A stretch of 64,000 nucleotides of DNA from Novosphingobium malaysiense (lineage in GTDB: Bacteria > Pseudomonadota > Alphaproteobacteria > Sphingomonadales > Sphingomonadaceae), in the NCBI RefSeq assembly GCF_000802225.1, contig NZ_JTDI01000001.1, forward strand, positions 434,001-498,000, written 5' to 3'. Both the position numbers and the translations under genes were made by a program. The notes beneath the pieces are model-generated. The model was not told the DNA's origin. It worked only from the letters and a program-made list of their open reading frames with translations, and did no database searches. Position 1 is the stretch's first letter, and every line of letters starts with the position of its first letter. This document shows, in pieces, positions 44,404 to 54,291 of the stretch.

Positions 44404-44904
44404 TCAGCTTCCGTTCGGTCCCGGACCGCTGGGCGCGGCCGCACCACCGGCGCCCCCGGCGCCCACCGCGCCGATATTGCCGAACAGGTCTTCCAGCAGC
44501 GAACGGTGACGGCCCAGCGTCGGCGTCTTGTCGCCTTCGGGACTGATCCGCGCCACCTGCTCCATCCCGCGCTTGTCGACGGCAACGACATTGCCGGCAG
44601 GATCGAAGCGGACGCGCAGGATGGTCTCTTCCGCCGTGCGCGGACGACCGAACGGCGGCGTCTTCACCAGCTGCGAAACGTAGTAGTAATCCTTGGTGCC
44701 GAACTGGCTGACGAAAGTCGGGCGGCCCAGCGTCTTTTCCACCGAAAGGCGATTGTCGACGCCCGGCTGGATCGAATCGAGCAGGGTCTGGTCGATAATA
44801 TAACCGCGGTGATCGCGGATCGAAGAACAGCCTCCGACAAGCGCCACGAGCGCCAGCGCCATGCCTGCCGTCCTGATCTTGAGACCCACCTCACGCATTT
44901 TCAT
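44404..44904 (-). CDS. bamE: Outer membrane assembly factor BamE/SmpA family lipoprotein
   Basis: A 166-residue lipoprotein with lipobox VGGC (Cys26) and a BamE/SmpA domain (about 35-120: IIDQTLLDSIQPGVDNRLSV, TLGRPTFVSQFG, DYYYVSQL, then ILRVRFDPAGNVVAVD). BamE helps the BamA complex insert beta-barrel proteins. The C-terminal tail is Gly/Ala-rich and variable. It is divergent from the bc1 chaperone gene. Confidence 0.88.
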   Translation of the reverse strand: MKMREVGLKIRTAGMALALVALVGGCSSIRDHRGYIIDQTLLDSIQPGVDNRLSVEKTLGRPTFVSQFGTKDYYYVSQLVKTPPFGRPRTAEETILRVRFDPAGNVVAVDKRGMEQVARISPEGDKTPTLGRHRSLLEDLFGNIGAVGAGGAGGAAAPSGPGPNGS

Positions 44905-45079
44905 ACTCCAAACCCGGCAGATACCCCTGCTGTGCCCATCACAGGCATTGCCAGCAGCGCTCCGCCCCATATATCGCCTCTGGCCTTAAGGCCCCGAAAG
45001 CGCCCGCGCAATGGGCGTCGGTCCGGGGACGCTTGAATTGCCACGATTGAATTGCCGCTGAACGAAAGGCCGAACGCCC

Positions 45080-45607
45080 GTGTCCCTGATTTCCCGCATC
45101 TTCGGCAAGAACGCCGATTCCCGTGAAACGGTCCGCCCGCTGTGGCACCGGGTGGTCGAGATCGCACGCGAGAAACAATGGTACGCGCAGTGCGGCGTGG
45201 CCGATACCGTGCCCGGCCGGTTCGATGCCGTCACCATGGTGCTGGCGCTGGTCATGCTGCGCATGGAGCGCGACAAGGACAGCGACGACGCGCTGATCGA
45301 ACCCTCCGTGCGGCTGACCGAGCTGTTCGTGGACGACATGGACGGGCAGCTTCGCCAGTCGGGTGTCGGCGATCTCGTCGTGGGCAAGCGCATGGGTAAG
45401 CTGATGAGCGTGCTGGGCGGGCGCATCGGTGCCTTTCGCGAAGCGCTGCGCAAGGACGACGCGGCGCTCATCGAAGTGCTGGAGCGCAACGTCACGTTGA
45501 ACGATGGCGCCGACATGCCGCGCCTCGCCGGCGAAGTGCGCGCCCTGCACGCGCAGATCGATGCCCTTTCGAACGAAGACCTGCTGGCAGCAAGGATCGA
45601 ACGGTGA
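45080..45607 (+). CDS. Ubiquinol-cytochrome c chaperone family protein (CBP3-like)
   Basis: A 175-residue helical protein of the Ubiq_cyt_C_chap family, related to mitochondrial Cbp3, which assists assembly of cytochrome bc1. Motifs include REKQWYAQCGVADTVPGRFD, MVLALVMLRM and LTELFVDDMDGQLRQSGVGD. It starts with GTG 45080 and overlaps the next gene by 4 bp. Confidence 0.85.
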   Translation: MSLISRIFGKNADSRETVRPLWHRVVEIAREKQWYAQCGVADTVPGRFDAVTMVLALVMLRMERDKDSDDALIEPSVRLTELFVDDMDGQLRQSGVGDLVVGKRMGKLMSVLGGRIGAFREALRKDDAALIEVLERNVTLNDGADMPRLAGEVRALHAQIDALSNEDLLAARIER

Positions 45608-46122
45608 GTACTTCCGAATTTTCCAGGCCCTTCGACGTGCGACAGGTGGAGGGAAAGACGCCCCGCCTCGAGGCGAGCGAGACCGAGCGCGCGGCGCTCG
45701 CCCGGCGCTTCGAGCTCGTGCGCATCGACAGCCTCTCGGCCGAGCTCGAACTGCACCGCGAAGACCGCACGGTCGAGGCCCGCGGCCGGCTCAGGGCCGA
45801 GATCGTGCAGTCCTGTGCGGTTTCCGCCGAGGACCTTGCGGTTTCCGTGGATGAAGACCTGTTCTTTCGCTTCGTGCCCGAGCGCACAGACCACGTGCCG
45901 GACGAGGAAGTGGAAATCGACGCCGACGACTGCGACGAGATCGAATATGCCGGCACCCATGTCGACCTGGGCGAAGCGGTGGCGCAGAGCCTTGCCCTCG
46001 CCATCGACCCGTTCCTGACCGGCCCCGATGCCGAAGCCACGCGCGAAGCTGCCGGCATCGGCAGCCCCGAGGATCAGGGACCGTTCGCCGCGCTCAAGGG
46101 AATGAAGCTGGGTAAGAAGTAG
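45604..46122 (+). CDS. YceD/DUF177 family protein
   Basis: A 172-residue protein of the DUF177 family, whose E. coli member YceD is linked to accumulation of 23S rRNA. It has RLRAEIVQSCAVSAEDL and EEVEIDADDCDEIEYAGTHV, giving one Cys per region in place of the usual CxRC. GTG 45604 overlaps the upstream stop (GGTGA). In many bacteria DUF177 precedes rpmF; here a lipoprotein gene follows instead. Confidence 0.85.
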   Translation: MSTSEFSRPFDVRQVEGKTPRLEASETERAALARRFELVRIDSLSAELELHREDRTVEARGRLRAEIVQSCAVSAEDLAVSVDEDLFFRFVPERTDHVPDEEVEIDADDCDEIEYAGTHVDLGEAVAQSLALAIDPFLTGPDAEATREAAGIGSPEDQGPFAALKGMKLGKK

Positions 46123-46126
46123 CAAC

Positions 46127-46576
46127 ATGCAGCGAAACCGCATTGGCACAATCGTTCTGATTGCCGCCATTGCAGGCTGCTCTCCGCAAGACCATCTGAA
46201 GCCCGCGCCGCAGCCATTGCCCTATATCGCCATCGAGAAACCGTCTCCGCCCGGGCAGACGCGGATCATGTTGACAGCGCGGATACGAGGCCGATTCGTT
46301 ATCGATGACGAATGCGTGCGCATCAAGGCCGGGAAATCGCTATTCACCCCGATCTTCTATGACGGAACGCGCATAGATCGGGATACTGAAGGGCTGTTCG
46401 TACAGGACGCCGAAACCGCCATACGTTTTCGCAATGGCGACCGTTTCGTGGGCGGAGGAGGCGAAATGCCTGCGGACCACTTGAAGGAATTGAGACTTGC
46501 AAGCAGTCCGATACCTCAAGCTTGCCAAGGCAAGATGGGGACAATCAACCCAGGATTGCAGCGGGCCCAGCGCTGA
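46127..46576 (+). CDS. Hypothetical lipoprotein
   Basis: A 149-residue protein with a short signal peptide and lipobox IAGC (Cys18), then PQDHLKPAPQPLPYIAIEKP and a beta-rich region (RGRFVIDDECVRIKAG, RFRNGDRFVGGGGEM). It starts 4 bp after the YceD gene and probably shares its transcript. No family recognised. Confidence 0.65.
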   Translation: MQRNRIGTIVLIAAIAGCSPQDHLKPAPQPLPYIAIEKPSPPGQTRIMLTARIRGRFVIDDECVRIKAGKSLFTPIFYDGTRIDRDTEGLFVQDAETAIRFRNGDRFVGGGGEMPADHLKELRLASSPIPQACQGKMGTINPGLQRAQR

Positions 46577-46630
46577 CGCGAGAACCATGCCGGCTTGCAG
46601 GCATTGAATTCCGCAGAGTGCAGCGCCCGA

Positions 46631-47188
46631 TCAGAACGGGATATCGTCGTCCAGGTCGTCGCCGAAGCCGCCGCCGCTGCTGCCGCCCGACGAGCCGCCG
46701 CCGCTGCCCCAGTCGCCGCCGCCAGCGCCAGCGCCTCCGGTGCGTCCCCAGTCGCCGCCACCGCCGGAACGGCCGCCGCCCGAGGAACCGCCCTCGTTCC
46801 AGCCGCCACCGCCGCCGCCACGCTGACCGCCACCTCCGGCGCTGTCGAGCATGGTGAGCACGCCGCCCATGCCGCCAACGGAGATTTCGGTGGTGTAGCG
46901 GTCGTTGCCGCTCTGGTCCTGCCACTTGCGGGTGCGAAGCTGGCCTTCGATGTAGACCTTGGAGCCCTTGCGCAGGAAGCGTTCGGCAACCCCCACCAGG
47001 CCGTCCGACTGCAGGACCACGTTGTGCCATTCGGTGCGTTCACGACGCTCGCCGGTCTGGCGGTCCTTCCACGTTTCCGACGTTGCGATGCGCAGGTTGG
47101 CGATGCGTCCGCCGTTCTGGAACGACTTGACCTCGGGATCGGCCCCGAGGTTGCCGACGAGAATGACCTTGTTGACGCTGCCTGCCAT
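46631..47188 (-). CDS. ssb: Single-stranded DNA-binding protein
   Basis: A 185-residue SSB: an OB fold at residues 1-110 ([50 protein letters not shown]), a Gly/Ser-rich linker (about 112-175) and the acidic tail DDDIPF that recruits repair and replication partners. It coats ssDNA as a tetramer. The linker is long and repetitive, as in other sphingomonads. No LexA box is seen next to the start. Confidence 0.96.
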   Translation of the reverse strand: MAGSVNKVILVGNLGADPEVKSFQNGGRIANLRIATSETWKDRQTGERRERTEWHNVVLQSDGLVGVAERFLRKGSKVYIEGQLRTRKWQDQSGNDRYTTEISVGGMGGVLTMLDSAGGGGQRGGGGGGWNEGGSSGGGRSGGGGDWGRTGGAGAGGGDWGSGGGSSGGSSGGGFGDDLDDDIPF

Positions 47189-47292
47189 GATGGAATCGCT
47201 TTCCTTTGAAATTCGAAGGACGGGGTAGCGAATGGGCCATCGGGGGGCCAGTTAACAAGGGCTGTTTTCCCCACCCCGTGCTGGCGAGCGTG

Positions 47293-49134
47293 CTACAACC
47301 CGGCTGCGGTCGCCAGCCAGAACGTCGCGCCCGCCGCGATATACGCAAGCGTGAACAGGTACGCGAGCATGAATGCCGGCCATTTCCAGCCATTGGTCTC
47401 GCGCCGGGTGACGGCGATGGTCGACATGCATTGCGGCGCGAAGACGAACCACGCGAGGAACGCCAGCGCCATCGGCAAGGTCCACGAATTGCGCAGCCGG
47501 TTGCCGAGATCGACGGCCTGCTGCGCTTCGTCCTCGTCATCGACGGCGTAAGTCGTCGCCAGCGAACTGACCGCGACTTCGCGGGCGGCCATGGCCGGGA
47601 TCAGCGAAAGCGCCATGTCGCGGTTGAAGCCGATCGGCTCGACCACCACGGCAAGGCCGTTGGCGAGATGCCCCGCGATCGAGGCGTCGACCTGGCTTTC
47701 GCCCGGCGCGGCCTTGGGGAAATTCAGCATGACCCAAAGGATCACCGTCACCGTGAAGATGATCGTGCCGGCGCGGCGCAGGAAGATCCATCCGCGCTGC
47801 CAAAGGCCGATTGCCATGTCCTTGAGGCGGGGAAGCTGGTATTTCGGCAGCTCCATGATGAAGCCCGACGCCTCGCCCCTGGTGATCGAGCGGCGCAGCA
47901 CCAGCGCGGCCAGGAACGCCCCCATGATGCCGGAGATGTAGAGCGCGAAGAGCACCAGCCCCTGCAACCCGATACCCCAGCCGACGGTGCGGGCGGGAAT
48001 GAACGCCCCGATGATCACGGCATAGACCGGCAGGCGGGCCGAGCAGGTCATCATCGGCGCGATCAGGATCGTCGTCAGCCGGTCCTTGGGATCGGAGATA
48101 GACCGCGTCGCCATGATGCCGGGAATCGCGCAGGCGAAGCTCGAAAGCAGCGGAATGAAGCTGCGTCCGGAAAGCCCGACATAGGACATCAGCCGGTCCA
48201 TCAGGAACGCCGCACGCGCCATGTAGCCCGAAGCCTCCATCGCCAGGATGAAGGCGAAGAGGATCACGATCTGCGGCAGGAACACCACTACCGACCCGAC
48301 TCCGGCGATGATGCCGTCGGTCAGCAGGTCGCGCAGCAGCCCGGCAGGCAGGATGGCAGTCACGTAATCGGAGAGGGCAGCCATCCCCTCTTCGAGTCCG
48401 TCGATAAGCGGGTTGGCCCAGGCGAACACCGCCTGGAACACCACGAAGAGCAGTGCCAGCAGGATCACCGGGCCGATCCACGGATTGAGCAGCAGCCTGT
48501 CCAGCCGCGCGTGCAGGCGGTGGCGCTTCGATTCGGACAGGATCGCCGCCTCGGCCATGGCATGCGCCGCGACGCGTCGCTCGGTCTGGCCGAGATCGGT
48601 AATGCCCGGGCCCGCATGACGGCTCTCGGCAGAGGCGATCGCCTCGCCCAGCTCGATCAGTCCCCGCCGCCGCACGGCGACGGTGGGAATGACGCGCACG
48701 CCCAGCTCCTGCTGAAGCACTTCGGGATCGAGGACCAACCCGTCGCGCTCAGCCAGATCGACCATGTTCAGCGCAATGACGGTCGGCTTGCCGAGACTGA
48801 GCAGTTCCTGCGCGAAGACGAGATGCTGCTCGAGATTGGAGGCATCGAGCACGATGACCAGCACGTCCGGCTCGGCCTCGCCGGGAAACTGGCCGCGCAC
48901 GACCTTTGATGTCACTTCCTCGTCCGGGCTGGTGGGATCGAGACCGTAGGCGCCGGGCAGGTCGGTCATCTCCACCGGTTCGCCGGTGGGCAGGACGACG
49001 CGGCCGAACTTGCGCTCGACAGTCACTCCCGGATAGTTCGCGATCTTCTGGCGCGCGCCGGTCAGCGCGTTGAACAAGGCGCTTTTGCCCGCATTGGGGT
49101 TGCCGACCAGAGCAATCTTGCGCGAACGACTCAC
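47293..49134 (-). CDS. feoB: Ferrous iron transporter FeoB
   Basis: A 613-residue inner-membrane Fe(II) transporter. The N-terminal G-protein domain has G1 GNPNAGKS at 11-18, TDLPGAYGL (G3 region) and NMVD (G4); two gate domains and about eight TM helices follow (VILLALLFVVFQAVFAWANP and SGYMARAAFLMDRLMSYVG). GTG 49134 is used because it overlaps the feoA stop (GTGA) and begins the G domain; upstream codons belong to feoA in another frame. No feoC follows. Confidence 0.95.
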   Translation of the reverse strand: MSRSRKIALVGNPNAGKSALFNALTGARQKIANYPGVTVERKFGRVVLPTGEPVEMTDLPGAYGLDPTSPDEEVTSKVVRGQFPGEAEPDVLVIVLDASNLEQHLVFAQELLSLGKPTVIALNMVDLAERDGLVLDPEVLQQELGVRVIPTVAVRRRGLIELGEAIASAESRHAGPGITDLGQTERRVAAHAMAEAAILSESKRHRLHARLDRLLLNPWIGPVILLALLFVVFQAVFAWANPLIDGLEEGMAALSDYVTAILPAGLLRDLLTDGIIAGVGSVVVFLPQIVILFAFILAMEASGYMARAAFLMDRLMSYVGLSGRSFIPLLSSFACAIPGIMATRSISDPKDRLTTILIAPMMTCSARLPVYAVIIGAFIPARTVGWGIGLQGLVLFALYISGIMGAFLAALVLRRSITRGEASGFIMELPKYQLPRLKDMAIGLWQRGWIFLRRAGTIIFTVTVILWVMLNFPKAAPGESQVDASIAGHLANGLAVVVEPIGFNRDMALSLIPAMAAREVAVSSLATTYAVDDEDEAQQAVDLGNRLRNSWTLPMALAFLAWFVFAPQCMSTIAVTRRETNGWKWPAFMLAYLFTLAYIAAGATFWLATAAGL

Positions 49135-49385
49135 GCGCTTACTTCTTCGAGCAGTTCGACTGTCATGGCCGAGGCATGAGCCCGGCGCAGCGCCACGGTC
49201 ATCCGGCCCACGGCGATCGCCAGCGGATCCCTTCCGCCGAATACGCCGCGATGCGCCAGCGAGACCTTTGCGCCTTCCTCGAGCCCGAGCGCGCGCAGGC
49301 GGCGCGCCTCTTCGGGCACGAGAGCCGACCAGTCGACCGTCACGATACGCGCGGTCCGGCCGATAGGAAGCAAGTCGAGAGTCAT
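49131..49385 (-). CDS. feoA: Ferrous iron transport protein FeoA
   Basis: An 84-residue SH3-like protein that modulates FeoB. PIGRTARIVTVDW starts the barrel, RRLRALGLEEGAKVSLAHRG and DPLAIAVGRMTVALRRAHA are the FeoA-typical strands. It is the first gene of a two-gene operon with 4-bp overlap into feoB, and a Fur-type site lies 30 bp upstream. Confidence 0.9.
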   Translation of the reverse strand: MTLDLLPIGRTARIVTVDWSALVPEEARRLRALGLEEGAKVSLAHRGVFGGRDPLAIAVGRMTVALRRAHASAMTVELLEEVSA

Positions 49386-49415
49386 CGAGGCTGCGCTGCC
49401 AGATTACGAGTTCAA

Positions 49416-49432
49416 TTGCAACTGGTTCGCAA
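49416..49432 (-). promoter_or_regulatory. Fur-type operator upstream of feoA
   Basis: TTGC-AACTGGTTC-GCAA is a 17-bp inverted repeat resembling Fur or related iron-regulator boxes, 31-47 bp before the feoA ATG. Iron repression of feoAB would be expected. Confidence 0.5.
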
Positions 49433-49514
49433 TAACTTCTTTGCCTGTCTTTGTCCCGGATCAAATCGGAGCGACCGCCGGAAAAAATTTCCGTGCAGTC
49501 GCCACCCCCGGGGC

Positions 49515-50168
49515 CTACCGGGCGGGATACCGCATCCGGCCCAGAAGCCGCGTGAAACTGAAGCGTTCGTCAGGCTTGCGCAGCAACTGCGCCTTGGTCT
49601 TTTCGAAGCGGATGATTCCCTCGATGCGGCGATCTAGGAAGGCGTGGGTCTCGGCCTTGTGCTCACTGGAGTCGTGCGCGAACACGTTGAGCGTGGCGGC
49701 ATAGATCCCGGCCAGGATCGCCCGCTTGGTGTAGTGGTTGTAATCTGTCGCAGTATCGCCGGCCAGCCGCCACATGGCATCGGCGCTGCCCCAGCCGAGC
49801 CGCGCGGCCGCGGCAAGGTTCTGCGGCATCGCCATGATCGCCAGGGCGCGCGCGAGCGCCTCCTCGCGTCCGGTGACGGCATCGAGCCGCGCCATGACCA
49901 GCCGGCGTATCCGCTCACGGATGGGCACCCCGGCCAGCGACTCGGCCGGTTCCGCCTTGGCCATCTGCGCATCGACATGGTGGATCCAAGCCGTGATCAT
50001 CGCCATCGGTCCATCGCGGAAGGCGAAGGCGGCGAGGTCTGCATCGACACCGGCCATCGACGCCGCCTGCGCGACGGCTTCCCTCGTCCATCCATCGAAC
50101 ACTGCGGCGTCGGCGATGGCCGGGGCGAGCTGCAGGCGCAAGGCCTCGAGCGTTGCGGGATCTTCCAT
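49515..50168 (-). CDS. COQ9 family ubiquinone biosynthesis protein
   Basis: A 217-residue helical protein of the COQ9 family, with a TetR-like fold without DNA-binding function that binds lipids and supports the ubiquinone hydroxylase. Segments DAAVFDGWTREAVAQAASMA (N-terminal, HTH-like) and WGSADAMWRLAGDTATDYNH plus YTKRAILAGIYAATLNVF (COQ9 domain) match. ATG 50168 lies 9 bp past the upstream stop; a TTG at 50180 would overlap it by 4 bp. Common in alphaproteobacteria. Confidence 0.85.
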   Translation of the reverse strand: MEDPATLEALRLQLAPAIADAAVFDGWTREAVAQAASMAGVDADLAAFAFRDGPMAMITAWIHHVDAQMAKAEPAESLAGVPIRERIRRLVMARLDAVTGREEALARALAIMAMPQNLAAAARLGWGSADAMWRLAGDTATDYNHYTKRAILAGIYAATLNVFAHDSSEHKAETHAFLDRRIEGIIRFEKTKAQLLRKPDERFSFTRLLGRMRYPAR

Positions 50169-50176
50169 GGCCCGAC

Positions 50177-50824
50177 TCAAAGCACCGGGCCGTAGACCGG
50201 CTTGTCGGACCTTGAGGCACCCGCCTTGGCATAGGTCTCGATCGTCGCGAGCAGGTTGTTGCCCTCCTGCCCCTCCAGCTTCGCATAATCGCGGGCGCTG
50301 CGACCGGAATTGTCTGCGCGGTCCGGATTGGCGCCGGCCTGCAGCAAGACCTTCATCATCTGCGCATCATGCCGGTGCACCGCCGAGATCAGCGGCGTTT
50401 CCCCGGCATCGTTCGAAACGTCGGTATTGGCGCCGTTCTCGACGAGGAACTCCACGCCGTCTCGCCAGCCCAGCCCGACCGCAAGCTGCAGGGGGGTGAC
50501 GCCATGATCGTCGGCCTGGTTCGGATTGGCGCCCTTGGCGATGAGGTAGTTGAGCCAGGTCGGGTCGCGCCGCTTGGTGACGATATGCAGCGCCGTCTCG
50601 CCGGTCGAGATATCGCGGGCGTTGACGATAGAGGCCGAATCCATGATCGCCTGCTCGACCTTTTCGCCTTCCTTCTTCTTTACCGCTTCGAGGAATTTGT
50701 ATCCGTCCGAGAAGTCGGCCAGCGCGGGGGTCGAGAGCAGAAGACTTGCGGCAAGAGCGGGAACCGCAGCCTTGAGCACCGCTCGCAAAAGAGCCGTCCC
50801 GTTTCCGATCTTGAACATCGACAC
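50177..50824 (-). CDS. Exported ankyrin repeat protein
   Basis: A 215-residue periplasmic protein. A signal peptide (ending STPALA, about residue 37) is followed by four or so ankyrin repeats: TGETALHIVTKRRDPTWLNY, HGVTPLQLAVGLGWRDGVEF, AGETPLISAVHRHDAQMMKV and SGRSARDYAKLEGQE. The start may be GTG 50824, nine bases after GGAGG, or ATG 50818. Likely a protein-binding scaffold; partner unknown. Confidence 0.85.
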   Translation of the reverse strand: MSMFKIGNGTALLRAVLKAAVPALAASLLLSTPALADFSDGYKFLEAVKKKEGEKVEQAIMDSASIVNARDISTGETALHIVTKRRDPTWLNYLIAKGANPNQADDHGVTPLQLAVGLGWRDGVEFLVENGANTDVSNDAGETPLISAVHRHDAQMMKVLLQAGANPDRADNSGRSARDYAKLEGQEGNNLLATIETYAKAGASRSDKPVYGPVL

Positions 50825-50904
50825 CTTGAAATTCCTCCGAACCTGTCTTCGTTTAAGGGGCGATCCCGCCATGCCGCGCCTTGCATGGAAGCGTTTAGCA
50901 GAGC

Positions 50905-51546
50905 ATGAACCGCCACGCCATGACATACCTGAATGATCGGATCGCATCGCGCAGCCGCAGCCTCCTGCGCTGGCTGGCGCCTCTCGCCCTGGGTCTCTCG
51001 CTCGCGGCCTGCCAGCAGCAGGGAGCGGCCACCGAGGAACCACCGCTTGCCGGCGCCGCCATCGGCGGGCCGTTCACGCTGGTGAACAAGGAAGGCAAGG
51101 AGGTCACCTGGGCGCAGTTCAAGGGCGAGTGGCGCATCGTCTATTTCGGTTACACCTTCTGCCCCGATGCCTGCCCTCTGGACGTGCAGGCGATGATGCG
51201 CGGCTTCAACCAGTTCTCCGAAGCCCATCCGGAGCTGGCCGAGAAGGTCCAGCCGATCTTCATCTCCATAGACCCGGCGCGCGATACGCCCGAGGTCGTC
51301 GGCCAGTGGACCGCCGCCTTCGGCCCGCGGCTGATGGGCCTGACCGGAACGCCCGAACAGGTGAAGAAGGCCGCCGATGCCTTCGCGGTCTACTACAAGC
51401 GCGGCGAGGATACCGCCGGCGGATACCTGATGGACCACAGCCGGATCACCTACCTCATGGATCCGGACGGCAAACCCATCGCCATGCTCCCGACCGACAA
51501 GGGCCCCGACGCCGTCGCGGCCGAAATCGCGAAATGGGTGAAGTGA
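50905..51546 (+). CDS. SCO family copper chaperone, lipoprotein
   Basis: A 213-residue thioredoxin-fold protein that delivers copper to the CuA site of cytochrome c oxidase. Lipobox LAAC at Cys36, copper-binding CPDAC (Cys86 and Cys90) and His178 in LMDHSR form the known Cys-Cys-His site. ATG 50905 and ATG 50920 are both possible. The stop overlaps the next gene's GTG (GTGA). Confidence 0.92.
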   Translation: MNRHAMTYLNDRIASRSRSLLRWLAPLALGLSLAACQQQGAATEEPPLAGAAIGGPFTLVNKEGKEVTWAQFKGEWRIVYFGYTFCPDACPLDVQAMMRGFNQFSEAHPELAEKVQPIFISIDPARDTPEVVGQWTAAFGPRLMGLTGTPEQVKKAADAFAVYYKRGEDTAGGYLMDHSRITYLMDPDGKPIAMLPTDKGPDAVAAEIAKWVK

Positions 51547-52040
51547 GCGGCGACAAGCCTTTCTGGGAACGGCCGCTCGCCTCGCTCAACCGCGAGGAAT
51601 GGGAAGCGCTGTGCGACGGGTGCGGGCAGTGCTGCCTGCACAAGGTGGAGGATGCCGATACCGGCGAGATCTACCACACCAACGTTGCCTGCAAGCTGCT
51701 CGACCTCAAGACCGCGCGCTGCTCGGACTATACCAACCGGCGCAAGTTCGTGCCCGACTGCCTGCAACTGACGCCGGACAAGGCCGAGTCGCTGGATTGG
51801 CTGCCGCCGAGCTGCGCCTATCGCCTGCGCGCCGACGGCGATCCACTGCCCGAATGGCATTATCTCGTCTGCGGCGACCGCGATGCGGTGCATCGGGCAG
51901 GCATTTCGGTGGCTGGCAAGGTCATCAGCGAAACCGTTGCCGGGCCGCTCGAACATCACATCGTCTGGCCCTATGGCGAGGAAGAGGATGACGACGATAC
52001 CAATCCGTGGGATATCGTCGAGCAGCGCAAGGAGGACTGA
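51543..52040 (+). CDS. YcgN family cysteine cluster protein
   Basis: A 165-residue protein of the UPF0260/YcgN family. Cysteines at C24, C27, C30 and C31 ([11 protein letters not shown]) plus later ones ([33 protein letters not shown]) suggest a metal or iron-sulfur site. The GTG at 51543 overlaps the SCO stop; an ATG at 51534 is in the same frame. Function unknown. Confidence 0.85.
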   Translation: MSGDKPFWERPLASLNREEWEALCDGCGQCCLHKVEDADTGEIYHTNVACKLLDLKTARCSDYTNRRKFVPDCLQLTPDKAESLDWLPPSCAYRLRADGDPLPEWHYLVCGDRDAVHRAGISVAGKVISETVAGPLEHHIVWPYGEEEDDDDTNPWDIVEQRKED

Positions 52041-52045
52041 CCCGC

Positions 52046-52771
52046 GTGCTCGATTGGTTACGCCGCGATCCGCGTGAGGAACCCGCGATAGACGTGGCCG
52101 GACGCACGCTGCCGGTGGTGATCCGGCGGCTCGAACGCGCGCGCCGGCTGACCATGCGGCTTGCGCCCGACGGCAGCGAAGTACGCATCTCGATCCCGCG
52201 CTGGACCCGCACGGACGAGGCGCTGGCCTTCGCGCAGTCACGCCGGGAATGGCTGGCCAAGCAGATTGCCGCCCTGCCCGTCACCGCGCCACTGGGCCAT
52301 GGCGCGACGCTGCCCTTTCGCGGTGAGAGCCTTGTCCTGCACCATGCGCCCGACGCACCGCGCCGTCCGGTTGTGGCCGAGGGCCTGTTACGCGTCGGCG
52401 GGCCCGAGACTTCGCTGACACCGCGCCTCACCCGCTGGCTACGCGCCGAAGCCACCGAGGCGATGGCCTCGGACCTGCACGAGTATTGCGTGCGTGCCGG
52501 GCAACCCACACCGCGCCTTGCCCTCTCCAATGCCCAGCGCCGGTGGGGTTCGTGCGCCCCCGACGGTGCGATCCGCATCAACTGGCGGCTGATCATGGCG
52601 CCCGACACGGTCCGCCGCTCGGTCGTCGCGCACGAAGTGGCGCATCTGGTGCATTTCGATCACTCGCCCGCCTTCCACCACTGCCTGAAGGAACTGTTCG
52701 AAGGCTCGATTCACGAGGCCAACCGCTGGCTCAAGGCTCATGGCCGCTCGCTCTACGTTCCCTTCGGCTAG
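52046..52771 (+). CDS. M48/YgjP-like metallopeptidase (DUF45)
   Basis: A 241-residue protein of the YgjP/DUF45 family. The zinc motif HEVAH (196-200) with nearby HFDHSPAFHH supplies the ligands and catalytic Glu, and RRWGSCAPDG (166-175) is the family's RWGSC signature. GTG 52046 has GGAGG ten bases upstream. A zinc peptidase role is inferred from the fold. Confidence 0.88.
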   Translation: MLDWLRRDPREEPAIDVAGRTLPVVIRRLERARRLTMRLAPDGSEVRISIPRWTRTDEALAFAQSRREWLAKQIAALPVTAPLGHGATLPFRGESLVLHHAPDAPRRPVVAEGLLRVGGPETSLTPRLTRWLRAEATEAMASDLHEYCVRAGQPTPRLALSNAQRRWGSCAPDGAIRINWRLIMAPDTVRRSVVAHEVAHLVHFDHSPAFHHCLKELFEGSIHEANRWLKAHGRSLYVPFG

Positions 52772-52816
52772 GTCAGGACTCTGGCGCTGCGCGCCGATAG
52801 CGCCTACATAGCCGCC

Positions 52817-53320
52817 ATGGCTCTATTGAAGCGCTCAGGATACTGGAAAGACGTTAGCCCCACCGGGATGGTCGCCGACTTTCGGCTGGTGTGGAACCAG
52901 GCCGGCCACAACCGCTGGCGCATTGCCGCGCTGGCCGGCGCCTGCACCTTCGGCGTGTTCTACCTGATGTCGACGCAGGAAGGCGAGGCCCCGCACCCGC
53001 CGCCGAAGGTAACCTATATCTCTACCCTGCCCGCGCACCGTACCGACGAGCAGATCATGGCCGAGAACATCGCCAACCAGAAGCGCAAGGAAGCCTGGGA
53101 AGCCGAACAGGCCAAGCGCGACAAGGAAGTGCGCGACATCTACCGGACAATCGGACGGGCATCGGGAATGGACGTGGACAAGATCGAACGCGAAGCCGCT
53201 GCCGAAAGGGCAGCAGAGCAAAAAGCCGCCGACGAAAAGGCCCGCCGGCAGATCGAAGCCGGTCTCGCCGCGCGTGCCCGGCAGGAAGCCGAACAGCAAC
53301 AGAGCCAGCAACAGCAGTGA
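52817..53320 (+). CDS. Membrane-anchored coiled-coil protein
   Basis: A 167-residue protein with one hydrophobic helix near 37-52 ([16 protein letters not shown]), a Pro-rich spacer and a long charged helix (about 75-167, [20 protein letters not shown] and on, ending in Gln-rich repeats), likely a coiled coil in the periplasm. It overlaps ribD by 4 bp (GTGA). No known function; the position before ribD suggests only shared transcription. Confidence 0.72.
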   Translation: MALLKRSGYWKDVSPTGMVADFRLVWNQAGHNRWRIAALAGACTFGVFYLMSTQEGEAPHPPPKVTYISTLPAHRTDEQIMAENIANQKRKEAWEAEQAKRDKEVRDIYRTIGRASGMDVDKIEREAAAERAAEQKAADEKARRQIEAGLAARARQEAEQQQSQQQQ

Positions 53321-54291
53321 GCAAGGATGCGCGCTGGCTGGCGGCAGCCGCGGCGCTCGCTGCGCGTGGCCGGCCGCTGAGCCGCCCCAATCCCGCCGTC
53401 GGCGCCATCCTGGTCAAGCGCGGACGCGTGATTGCGCGCGGATGGACCCAGCCCGGCGGGCGTCCGCACGCGGAAGCCATGGCTCTGGAAGCGGCCGGAG
53501 ACGCTGCGCGCGGGGCGACGCTATACGTCACGCTGGAGCCCTGCGCCCACCGCTCCGAGCGCGGTCCGGCCTGCGCCGACATCGTCAGCGCCTCGGGCGT
53601 GGCGCGGGTGGTGATCGGCTGCATGGACCCCGACCCGCGCACCGCTGGCGCCGGCCTCGTTCGTGTCCGCGAAGCTGGGATCGCTGCGGATCACCTGCCC
53701 TCCCCCGCCTGCGAGGCGAGCCTCTCGGGCTATCTCATCGCCAAGCGCCTCGGCCGTCCGGAAGTGACGCTCAAGCTGGCGCTGTCGCTCGATGGCTGCA
53801 TTGCGCTCACCAATGGCGAGAGCCAGTGGATTACGGGAGCCGAGGCGCGCGCCCATACCCACGCGATGCGCGCCAGAGCCGATGCGATCCTCGTCGGCGG
53901 CGGCACCCTTCGCTCCGACAATCCCCGCCTCGACGTACGCCTGCCGGGCCTTGCCGAGCGCAGCCCAGAGCGCTGGGTACTCACCCGTGGCGAGGCTCCG
54001 GAAGGCTGGCATACCCTGCCCTTGCCCGACGCGATCACCGGCATGGACGGCGTGCAGTACCTCTTCGTCGAAGGCGGTGCGCAGGCGGCCACGGCCTTTC
54101 TCGCCGCCGGTCTCGTCGACCGCCTGCTGATCTATCGCGCGCCGATCCTCGTCGGTGGCCGCCCCGCGCTGGGGGACTTCGGTCTTGCTTCGCTTGCCGG
54201 TGCACACGGAAAATGGCGCATGAGCGAACGGCGGCAGCTTGGCAGCGACACGCTTGAAGTCTACGAGGCGTCTCCATGTTCACCGGAATAG
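53317..54291 (+). CDS. ribD: Bifunctional riboflavin biosynthesis protein RibD
   Basis: A 324-residue enzyme with an N-terminal deaminase (1-about 145) and a C-terminal reductase. The zinc site is H51-A-E53, C76 and C86 in [13 protein letters not shown]. The reductase begins at [14 protein letters not shown] and includes [15 protein letters not shown]. It deaminates and then reduces the pyrimidine intermediate of riboflavin synthesis. It starts with GTG 53317 and overlaps ribE by 16 bp. Confidence 0.94.
   Translation: MSKDARWLAAAAALAARGRPLSRPNPAVGAILVKRGRVIARGWTQPGGRPHAEAMALEAAGDAARGATLYVTLEPCAHRSERGPACADIVSASGVARVVIGCMDPDPRTAGAGLVRVREAGIAADHLPSPACEASLSGYLIAKRLGRPEVTLKLALSLDGCIALTNGESQWITGAEARAHTHAMRARADAILVGGGTLRSDNPRLDVRLPGLAERSPERWVLTRGEAPEGWHTLPLPDAITGMDGVQYLFVEGGAQAATAFLAAGLVDRLLIYRAPILVGGRPALGDFGLASLAGAHGKWRMSERRQLGSDTLEVYEASPCSPE

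Noticed and set aside
52891-53316. Upstream extension of ribD
   Set aside because: It reads the coiled-coil gene in another frame; the GTGA overlap at 53317 gives a normal RibD N-terminus.
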